From assembly GCA_964517215.1 (NCBI GenBank), contig CAZFBR010000035.1, forward strand, positions 1 through 20,317: a DNA stretch of 20,317 bases, in the 5' to 3' direction. Positions 14,435-20,317 of the stretch are shown here, piece after piece (position 1 is the stretch's first letter; the number at the start of each line of letters is the position of its first letter). Source of the DNA: CAZFBR01 sp035353495 [NCBI: uncultured bacterium] (lineage in GTDB: Bacteria > DAOPZR01). Below the pieces are notes generated by a model. It ran no database searches and had not been told where the DNA came from. It saw nothing but the letters and a program-made list of their open reading frames with translations. The position numbers and the translations under genes were made by a program.

Positions 14435-16159
14435 ATGGCGCATCGGCAAATCCGGCGGATTGTGGCGGTGCAGCCGCCGCTCGAGGCGAATCACCGGCAT
14501 AAAAAAATCATGCCGCTTGGTTTGGGGTATTTGCTTGCCGTGGTCCGGCGCAGCTTTCCGGACATGGCATTGTCCTGTCTTGATCTGCAGGGAACAGGCA
14601 TGGACTTGGCAACGGGTGAAGAGGAACTGCTGCGACGGGCGCCGGATGTTGTGCTGATGACCTGCTGGACCCCGATGGCGGAATCCGCCTATCGCCTGCT
14701 GGCGGCATTGCGGCAAAAGTCGGTAGTGCCGCCACTGCTCATCTGCGGCGGAGTGCATCCCACCCTCTTTCCGGAGGAAGTGCTGAAGTATTGCGATTAT
14801 GTGATCACCCATGAGGGTGAAGCAACGCTGGTTGAGCTGCTGCAATGCCTGCGCGCGGATAAGGACCCGGCGAAAGTGGCAGGATTGTGGTACCGTCGGG
14901 ATGGCAAGGCGGTGGCAACACCACCCCGACCCTTTATTGCCGACCTCGACACCCTGCCGTTTCCTGCCTGGGATCTTCTGCCGATGGAAGCGTACACGAC
15001 GCCGATGCATCTGGTGGGGGGGCGGCGGGTGCCGGTGATGGGGTCGCGCGGCTGCCCGTACGGCTGCAGTTATTGCGTGTCGCCGCAATTCTGGCGGCGA
15101 CAGCTGCGCTGGCGGTCGCCGGCGCGGGTAGTGGATGAAATGGAAGCGTTGTACCGCCGTTTCGGGATACGCAGCATTCATTTCTGGGATGACAACCTGT
15201 TTCTTGACGGCGAATACCTGGCGGGGTTGTGTCGCGAGTTGATTGCCCGCCGCCTGCCGTTGCGTTGGGTGGGGTTGACCCGCGCCTCACACATTGTCCA
15301 GCAGCAGCATCTGCTGTCACTGGTGCGTGCTGCCGGTTGCCTCGGGATGGAACTGGGAATTGAAACCGCTGACCCCGAAGCGCATCGCCAGGTGGGCAAG
15401 GACGAATCGCTCGACCAGACGCGACAGGCGGCGGAACTGCTGAAACAGCATGGCCTGTATCCGATGTTCACCTATATGGCATTCAATCCGGGCGACACAC
15501 TGGCTTCGTATTATCACCAGGCGCAGTTTATTGATCAAATTCTTGCCGGCTGCGCCTGGGCGGAATATTTTCATCCGCTGGAAGTGCCGGTGTATGTTGG
15601 ACAGTTTTGCACGCCGCATCCCGGCACGCAGTTGTACACTGAAGCGCCACGATTGGGCACCGTCTTCGCCGGCGGCTGGCCGGATTACTATCATCACCGG
15701 GTTAATTTTCTGCCGAACTCGCTGCTGGATGATGTCCCGCGCCGTAATGCATGCCGGTTGTGCAATCTTGACTATTGGCTGGTCGCGCGGGCGGCGGTTT
15801 CAGGATATTACCGGATGATCCCCGCCCGCGCATCGCTGGGGCTGCGGTTGCGGCGGCTGGCGGCCGCGGCAAATCTGACCCGGGCATGGTGGCAGCTGAC
15901 GGACGGCAGGCATCGGGTACGTGATATTTTGGCTGCGGTTGAGCACCGGTTTTTTGCCGAGCGGCAGGACACGGTGAGTGTCAGTGCCATTATCGTGCTG
16001 GTGCTGGCGCAGCGGGGAGTGCTGGCGGGCACAACCCCGGTGCCGGTGCGCGCTATCGATCTGACGCGCTCTGATTATCAGCGGCGCGGCCGCTGGAAAA
16101 TGCTGGGGATCAGGACACTGGCGCTGCTGCAGCGGGCGCACTTGCTGCCGCGTCCGTGA
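14435..16159 (+). CDS. Cobalamin-binding radical SAM enzyme with C-terminal PqqD-like domain
   Basis: The 574-residue product starts one base after the previous stop, with GGGAG nine bases upstream. Residues 1-135 form a B12-binding-type Rossmann domain with the class B pattern: PLGLGYLLAVV, then ICGGVHPTLFPEEVL and THEGEATLVELL. The radical SAM motif is CPYGCSYC (C207, C211, C214), followed by FWDDNLFLD and a GMELGIETAD strand. Residues about 470-535 resemble PqqD/RiPP-recognition elements: WWQLTDGRHRVRDILAAVE (from W485), then a helix and ending in QRGVLAG. That domain binds leader peptides in many RiPP pathways; its presence here suggests a peptide substrate but does not prove it. Relatives of the B12 radical SAM class perform methylation and other difficult C-C chemistry. 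The last 50 bases overlap the minus-strand glycosyltransferase. Confidence 0.85.
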   Translation: MAHRQIRRIVAVQPPLEANHRHKKIMPLGLGYLLAVVRRSFPDMALSCLDLQGTGMDLATGEEELLRRAPDVVLMTCWTPMAESAYRLLAALRQKSVVPPLLICGGVHPTLFPEEVLKYCDYVITHEGEATLVELLQCLRADKDPAKVAGLWYRRDGKAVATPPRPFIADLDTLPFPAWDLLPMEAYTTPMHLVGGRRVPVMGSRGCPYGCSYCVSPQFWRRQLRWRSPARVVDEMEALYRRFGIRSIHFWDDNLFLDGEYLAGLCRELIARRLPLRWVGLTRASHIVQQQHLLSLVRAAGCLGMELGIETADPEAHRQVGKDESLDQTRQAAELLKQHGLYPMFTYMAFNPGDTLASYYHQAQFIDQILAGCAWAEYFHPLEVPVYVGQFCTPHPGTQLYTEAPRLGTVFAGGWPDYYHHRVNFLPNSLLDDVPRRNACRLCNLDYWLVARAAVSGYYRMIPARASLGLRLRRLAAAANLTRAWWQLTDGRHRVRDILAAVEHRFFAERQDTVSVSAIIVLVLAQRGVLAGTTPVPVRAIDLTRSDYQRRGRWKMLGIRTLALLQRAHLLPRP

Positions 16160-17357
16160 GTATGGCGGAAAATTTCCGGTAGACGGTATCCCATGTGTAG
16201 CATTGTGCGGTGGCGCGGGCATGCCGGCGCAGCGTGTCAGCGAACTCGGGCTGCTCGATAAGTTCGGTGAGCGCTGCGGCGAGCGCCTGCGGATCGCCGC
16301 GGCGGCAGATGAGACCGTCATGGCGATGGGAGACGATATCCTGCAGACCGCCGACATCGGTGACAACCAGGGGGACTCCCGACGCCATCGCTTCGAGGGC
16401 GACAATCCCGAACGGTTCCTCCCAGACTGACGGTACGACGCAAATATCGGCATCGGCGTAGAGGGCGGGCAGCTGTTCCTGCGTCTGCCAAGGCAGCAGG
16501 GTGACGCCGGGCTCAGGATGGGCACTGCCCGTTTCACTGGTGGCAATCAGCTGCAGGTGCGGGTAACGCATGCGCAGCAGGCGAAAGGCTGCGAGCAGGA
16601 CGGCAAAGCCCTTGGTTTCGTCTGCGGTGCGTCCGACCATCAGAATGCGCTGGTGGCCGTTGCTGCGCCGCGCGGCATGATGAAACACAAAGTTGTCCGG
16701 GCAAATCCCGCTGGGGAGCAGATGCACGCGCCGGCTGTAGGGGAGCAGGCGCTGCCGGATGAACTCGTTGTAGCAGATGATGGCGCGGGCATGGGCGAGG
16801 GCGGTGCGCACGGTGGTGCGATACCCGGGCAGCCAGGCCCCGCTGCCGAGATATTCGAAAAAGAACGGACGGCTGCGATGCCGGGCAATCCAGCCGAGTG
16901 CGCATTGGGTGCACTGCCACCAGTCATCGGGATGGCCGGCCAGATAATCGCGCGGGCAGGTTTGCCCGTGGCGAAAGAAATGCAGGCGCAGGCACAAACC
17001 CTCGTAGGCATAAAACCGCAGGACATACGGAAAATGCTGCAGCCGGGCCAGAATGGCCGGCTTCATATACCAGCCGTCGGCAAAGAACAGCAGCTCCGGC
17101 TGCAGACGATCAAGTACGGCGCGCAACCGGCGGGCGAATTCGTCGGCAGTGAACTGCCAGGGTGCGGCGGGAATGTGCTCAACCGGGAGACCGAGGCAGG
17201 CGGCATTGCGCCCGCGCGGAAAGTGGCGGGTACAATCGGCGACGAGCAGCGTGACGTGATGGTCACGGTGCAGCCGGACCAGCAGCTCCTTGAGGTCGGT
17301 GCGCGCGCCGCCGTCGGGGGGCCAGTTGAATAGCAGATCCAAGACCGCGATGCGCAT
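16110..17357 (-). CDS. GT4-type glycosyltransferase with a four-cysteine insertion
   Basis: The product is 415 residues. The N-terminal strand MRIAVLDLLFNW is followed by GGARTDLKELL, a GT-B acceptor domain. The donor half has VGRTADETKGF (241-251), then EEPFGIVALEAMASGVP (313-329) with the E-X7-E pair E314/E322, and a DVGGLQDIV stretch, all classic for family GT4. C122, C134, C149 and C152 (ending WWQCTQC) lie in the acceptor half and could bind a metal. The start at 17357 is chosen because the protein begins directly at the first beta strand; no Shine-Dalgarno precedes it, and a promoter places the transcript start about 3 bases upstream. The gene runs towards the radical SAM/PqqD gene and overlaps it by 50 bases; its last residues are an Ala-rich tail made from that overlap. 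Confidence 0.87.
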   Translation of the reverse strand: MRIAVLDLLFNWPPDGGARTDLKELLVRLHRDHHVTLLVADCTRHFPRGRNAACLGLPVEHIPAAPWQFTADEFARRLRAVLDRLQPELLFFADGWYMKPAILARLQHFPYVLRFYAYEGLCLRLHFFRHGQTCPRDYLAGHPDDWWQCTQCALGWIARHRSRPFFFEYLGSGAWLPGYRTTVRTALAHARAIICYNEFIRQRLLPYSRRVHLLPSGICPDNFVFHHAARRSNGHQRILMVGRTADETKGFAVLLAAFRLLRMRYPHLQLIATSETGSAHPEPGVTLLPWQTQEQLPALYADADICVVPSVWEEPFGIVALEAMASGVPLVVTDVGGLQDIVSHRHDGLICRRGDPQALAAALTELIEQPEFADTLRRHARATAQCYTWDTVYRKFSAILTDAAASAPAAAAPVS

Positions 17358-17363
17358 GATACG

Positions 17364-17381
17364 CGAACGATAGATTGTTCG
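17364..17381. promoter_or_regulatory. Imperfect palindrome between divergent promoters, possible operator
   Basis: CGAACGATAGATTGTTCG matches its reverse complement at 14 of 18 positions, with perfect 5-bp outer arms (CGAAC/GTTCG). It covers the minus-strand -10 and the putative plus-strand -35, a position from which one bound regulator could control both genes. No regulator gene is visible in the window. Confidence 0.3.
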
Positions 17382-17395
17382 TACAACGCTGTCAA
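17367..17395 (-). promoter_or_regulatory. Sigma70-like promoter for the minus-strand glycosyltransferase
   Basis: On the minus strand a perfect TTGACA (17395-17390) is followed by 17 bases and TATCGT (17372-17367, 4/6). The predicted start is near 17360, leaving a leader of about 3 bases before the ATG at 17357. This fits the absence of a Shine-Dalgarno and suggests a near-leaderless mRNA. Confidence 0.55.
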
Positions 17396-17407
17396 ATATA
17401 CTATAAT
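17375..17407 (+). promoter_or_regulatory. Putative promoter for the double radical SAM gene
   Basis: A perfect TATAAT (17402-17407) overlaps a second -10-like TATACT (17397-17402). The best -35 candidate is a weak TTGTTC (17375-17380), 16 bases before TATACT. Transcription would start near 17408-17414, leaving a leader of roughly 85 bases before ATG 17496. Confidence 0.45.
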
Positions 17408-17431
17408 TGGCGCGATGCTGTGGAAGAGAAT

Positions 17432-17506
17432 ATGGCTGCGTGGGACCTGAGGAAAAAGATGACCGGATATTTGCCGGCAACTGCAGGTGGCGGTAATGGC
17501 CCTTGA
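17432..17506 (+). CDS. Short leader ORF overlapping the start of the double radical SAM gene
   Basis: An ATG at 17432 opens a 24-residue frame (MAAWDLRKKMTGYLPATAGG then GNGP) that ends at TGA 17504-17506, 10 bases inside the radical SAM gene in another frame. A GGAAGAG sequence precedes it, and an internal ATG at 17459 has GAGG six bases upstream. It might be a regulatory leader peptide, a coupling ORF or a very short precursor peptide. A frame of this size is also easily open by chance in GC-rich DNA, so support is weak. Confidence 0.2.
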   Translation: MAAWDLRKKMTGYLPATAGGGNGP

Positions 17507-20317
17507 TCTGCTGTTGATCCAGTGCCCCTGCTGGACGATAACCCATCCGCCGATGCATTTGGCGATTCTCAAGGCGGCAGTGCAGGCTGCGGGATACACC
17601 TGCCACTGCTGGGATTTGAGCCTCCAGCTGTATCGCCGGCTCACCGCGGCCGACCGGGTCCGCTGGCGCAATGAAGATGTCGGCTTCTGGATGTCACCGG
17701 AGGCGGTGGCGGCGTTGCAGCAGCGCCACGACGCTTTTCTGCAGCAGATGCTCCTTGCAGTGCAACGGAAACGTCCGCGCATAATCGGATTCTCGGCGCA
17801 AGTCACCACGCGAGAGTTTGCGGTGCAGCTGGCGCGGCGCTGCAAGCAGCTGCTGCCGGAGATCCCGATTGTTTTCGGCGGGATCGAAGCGCGCAGCTGC
17901 TGCTCGGGGTGGCGGCTGGCGGCCGAACCGGCGATTGATTATGTCATTTCCGGCGAGGCAGATGGCGCCCTGCCGGCGCTGCTTGAGGCGCTGCACGGCC
18001 GGCGCGACCTGGCGACGGTACCGGGATTGCTGCGGGAGTATCAGGGCGTGCGGCAGGCAGTTCCCGAACAGCCGCTGGCTGAACTCGATGCCGCGCCGTT
18101 TCCTGATTACCGTGACTTTGTGCTGGCGGATTATGAAAATCCGCATGGCCTGGATGTGATTTTTTCACGGGGCTGCGTCAATCAGTGTGCCTATTGCATA
18201 GAGTTGGTACTGGGCAAGACCTACCGCAGCAAGTCCGGGGATTATCTGTTCCGGGAAGTGGAACATTATCGGGCGCAGTTTCCCGAACTGCGGGAATTGC
18301 GGTTCAGCGATGCGGCGATGAACGGCAGCATCCGGGAGGTGCGCAAATTCTGTGAGCGCCTGCGGCAGCTGGCAGTTCCCTTCACTTGGACGGGGAACCT
18401 CATCGCCTTGCGCAGTATGGATCGGGAGACGGTCGATCTGCTGCGGGCGGCAGGCTGCCGCGCGGTGGAAGTCGGCATTGAGAGCGGCTCGCCGCGGGTG
18501 CAGAAACTGATGCGCAAACACCTCGACCTGGCGCATGCTGAGCGCCTGATCGCGGAACTGGCGGCGGCGGGCATCGCAGTCGCGGTAAATTTCATGGCAG
18601 GTTTTCCGGGAGAAAGCGAGGCGGATTTTCGCCAGACCCTGCGCTTTTTCCGGAGGGTTGCGCCGCGGCTGGCCCGGGTCAATCTCTGGCATGAAGGAAC
18701 CATGCTGTTCCGCGGGAGCAGCATGTTCAACCGGATGGAGGAATACGGGATCGTCCTTGATGACCCCGGATTTGCCACGCCGGCGACTGTCTGGTGGCAT
18801 ACTGCTGACGGGGAAAATACCCTGGGGGTGCGGCAGCGGCGTTTTGATGCGCTGCGGCGGCTGGCGCGGCGCTATGCGTTGAGCGGCATTGCCACGGACA
18901 CCGACGAACAGGCGCTGTTTCTGGCCGTTTACCAGGACTATACCCGCCGCTGCGCGGCGGCAATGGCCCGGTGGTCAGACAGCTACTATCGCTGGGTTTA
19001 TGCGCTGCGTCTGGCCTGGTGGTTCCCGGAACAGGAAGCGCACCTGCGCTTGCCGGGCCTGCCGGGCTTGGTCGGTCGCTGGCAGCGCTGGCGGCATCGT
19101 TTGGGGACGTGGCCGGAACAGGTGCGGCGCAAGCAGGAGACCGCGTTGCGGGTGGGCGGGATGCTGTCAGAGCGGCAGGCATACACCGGGCCGTTCCATG
19201 CCCAAATCGATTTGACCAACCGGTGCACCAATCAGTGTATGGTCTGCTGGTTTCGTTCACCGCTTCTGGGGACCGCGGCACAGGGCTATGCGGTGCGGGA
19301 CCGGGAATTGCCGACAGCAATGGCGGAACGGTTGCTGCATGAGCTGGCGCTGCTGCATTGCCATGAGGTGCATTTTTCCGGCGGAGGTGATCCGTTCAGC
19401 CACGCTGCGTGCTGCGAGCTGATTGAGCGGGCGCGACACGAGGGTCTGGCTGTGCGGCTGACCTGTAACGGCCGCGGATTGCATCCGCCGGTGATCGACC
19501 GCCTGCTGGCGGCGGGACTTGAGCAGCTGACGGTGAGTCTGTGGGCCGCCAGCGCGGCAACGTATACGGCCACGCATCCGGGCACGACCGTCGGAGATTA
19601 CCTGCAACTCATCGAAAATATGCGGTACCTGCATGCGCGGCGTACTGCCGCCGGAGTGAAGTACCTGACCATAACCAATGTGATATTCCGCACCAACTTT
19701 CATGAGATTCCGCAGATGGTCACGTTGGCGGCTGAACTTGGTGCCGACCAGTGCAATCTGGTGCTGTTTGATCCGATCCTTCCGGCATATCAGGGATTGC
19801 TGATTGATGGCGATGCGGTCGTGCAGCTGCGGCAGCTGCTGGGTGAAGCAAAGCGCTTGGGAGAAAAGTACCGGCTGAATATGTCGCAACTGGACACCTG
19901 GCTGCAGCGCCTTGATCATCCGCAGGACGCGGTTTCCGGCGAATATGATAGGCATGCAGTCAATGCGGTACCGTGCTATTCCGCCTGGCAGAATTGCCGG
20001 ATTCTTGCGGATGGCGGGGTGGTGCCGTGTTACAGCGCGTTTGACAAGCCGTTGGGCAACCTGCATCAGCGCGATTTTGCGCAAATCTGGTTTTCGCGCG
20101 CCTTCGACGAGTTCCGGTGCAATTGCCGGGCGGACAAGGTTGATAATCCCTATTTTGCGCCATGTTACTGTTATAAAACCTGTGACCATTTTCTGCAGAA
20201 TCGTGCACTGGCTTCCCGGCTGGCGAATCTTGGCGTGCTGAAGCGGACGCTGCTGCGCGTGGGGGGGCGGCTGCTGTCGGTACCGGTGAAATACCGGGCC
20301 GGCATGCAGCGGGGAAA
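17496..20317 (+). CDS. Double radical SAM fusion: B12-binding radical SAM plus SPASM radical SAM (3' partial)
   Basis: From ATG 17496 (AGGTGG five bases upstream) the frame stays open to the window end, at least 940 codons with no stop. Residues 1-165 are a B12-binding-type domain (PPMHLAILKAAVQAAGY, then IIGFSAQVTT, VFGGIEA, YVISGEADGALPALLEAL). The first radical SAM motif is CVNQCAYC (C227, C231, C234), with VEVGIESGSP and NFMAGFPGE further on. A helical, Trp/Arg-rich linker covers about 430-560. A second module starts at QIDLTNR with CTNQCMVC (C577, C581, C584), then FSGGGDPFSH. It ends in a SPASM-like cluster: C827, C834, C845, C875, C877, C890, C892, C896. The second half resembles the stand-alone SPASM enzyme at 12257. 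Two complete catalytic modules in one chain imply two radical steps on one substrate. The stop lies beyond the window, so C-terminal domains may be missing. Confidence 0.88.
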   Translation, partial: MALDLLLIQCPCWTITHPPMHLAILKAAVQAAGYTCHCWDLSLQLYRRLTAADRVRWRNEDVGFWMSPEAVAALQQRHDAFLQQMLLAVQRKRPRIIGFSAQVTTREFAVQLARRCKQLLPEIPIVFGGIEARSCCSGWRLAAEPAIDYVISGEADGALPALLEALHGRRDLATVPGLLREYQGVRQAVPEQPLAELDAAPFPDYRDFVLADYENPHGLDVIFSRGCVNQCAYCIELVLGKTYRSKSGDYLFREVEHYRAQFPELRELRFSDAAMNGSIREVRKFCERLRQLAVPFTWTGNLIALRSMDRETVDLLRAAGCRAVEVGIESGSPRVQKLMRKHLDLAHAERLIAELAAAGIAVAVNFMAGFPGESEADFRQTLRFFRRVAPRLARVNLWHEGTMLFRGSSMFNRMEEYGIVLDDPGFATPATVWWHTADGENTLGVRQRRFDALRRLARRYALSGIATDTDEQALFLAVYQDYTRRCAAAMARWSDSYYRWVYALRLAWWFPEQEAHLRLPGLPGLVGRWQRWRHRLGTWPEQVRRKQETALRVGGMLSERQAYTGPFHAQIDLTNRCTNQCMVCWFRSPLLGTAAQGYAVRDRELPTAMAERLLHELALLHCHEVHFSGGGDPFSHAACCELIERARHEGLAVRLTCNGRGLHPPVIDRLLAAGLEQLTVSLWAASAATYTATHPGTTVGDYLQLIENMRYLHARRTAAGVKYLTITNVIFRTNFHEIPQMVTLAAELGADQCNLVLFDPILPAYQGLLIDGDAVVQLRQLLGEAKRLGEKYRLNMSQLDTWLQRLDHPQDAVSGEYDRHAVNAVPCYSAWQNCRILADGGVVPCYSAFDKPLGNLHQRDFAQIWFSRAFDEFRCNCRADKVDNPYFAPCYCYKTCDHFLQNRALASRLANLGVLKRTLLRVGGRLLSVPVKYRAGMQRG

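Noticed and set aside
16166-16178. CGGAAA-A-TTTCCG inverted repeat near the convergent gene ends
   Set aside because: The loop of one base cannot form a hairpin, no T-tract follows on either strand, and it lies within glycosyltransferase coding sequence; not called as a terminator.
16518-17333. 271-codon open frame on the plus strand
   Set aside because: It is antisense to the minus-strand glycosyltransferase, whose GT4 motifs (E-X7-E, DETKGF) are unmistakable.
17358-17495. Possible cobalamin riboswitch before the B12-type radical SAM gene
   Set aside because: The predicted leader is under 90 bases, too short for a B12 riboswitch, and no B12-box-like conserved sequence was seen.
19257-20189. 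310-codon open frame on the minus strand
   Set aside because: It is antisense to the second radical SAM module, where the cysteine motifs and SPASM cluster show the real frame is on the plus strand.

Overview
This is high-GC (roughly 60% or more), gene-dense bacterial DNA. The organism is most likely a diderm: the window encodes an outer-membrane PorV-like barrel, a long secreted Ig-repeat protein and lipoprotein/SH3 exported products. The taxon cannot be fixed from sequence alone. The gene mix (PorV-type barrel, FlgD-like surface protein, a DUF512 radical SAM gene beside der, a MEMO-AMMECR1 fusion and several B12-type radical SAM genes) would suit a PVC, FCB or deep candidate phylum; that placement is a low-confidence inference. 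No tRNA, rRNA, IS element, CRISPR array or stretch over 300 bases without a gene was seen.

Region 1 (1-6290) holds the 3' part of a giant secreted protein built from Ig/FlgD-like beta-sandwich repeats. Directly downstream is an outer-membrane barrel protein of the PorV/UPF0164 type carrying a periplasmic TolB/FlgO-like domain. A strong rho-independent terminator closes this unit.

Region 2 (6288-10780) starts with a sigma70-like promoter whose -35 box sits in the terminator's T-tract. It reads through an AI-2E family permease, an exported SH3 protein, a DUF512 radical SAM protein and the ribosome-assembly GTPase Der. The genes are nearly contiguous or overlap by a few bases.

Region 3 (10777-16159) continues on the same strand: a 28-codon lipoprotein-like mini-ORF, a MEMO-AMMECR1 fusion, a SPASM radical SAM enzyme, a GT4 glycosyltransferase and a cobalamin-binding radical SAM enzyme with a C-terminal PqqD-like (RiPP-recognition-like) domain. 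Most junctions are stop/start overlaps (GTGA, TGATG, ATGA, TAATG), so the genes are probably translationally coupled.

Region 4 (16110-20317) has a second GT4 glycosyltransferase on the minus strand, overlapping the previous gene tail to tail by 50 bases. A short divergent promoter region follows. The last gene runs off the window: one uninterrupted frame of at least 940 codons joining a B12-binding radical SAM module to a second, SPASM-type radical SAM module.

Taken together, positions 10777-20317 carry four radical SAM catalytic domains in three proteins, two glycosyltransferases, a PqqD-like domain and a MEMO-AMMECR1 protein. This is the best candidate in the window for an undescribed modification or biosynthesis system. 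The substrate is unknown; a peptide, or a glycan or lipid of the cell surface, are the reasonable options.
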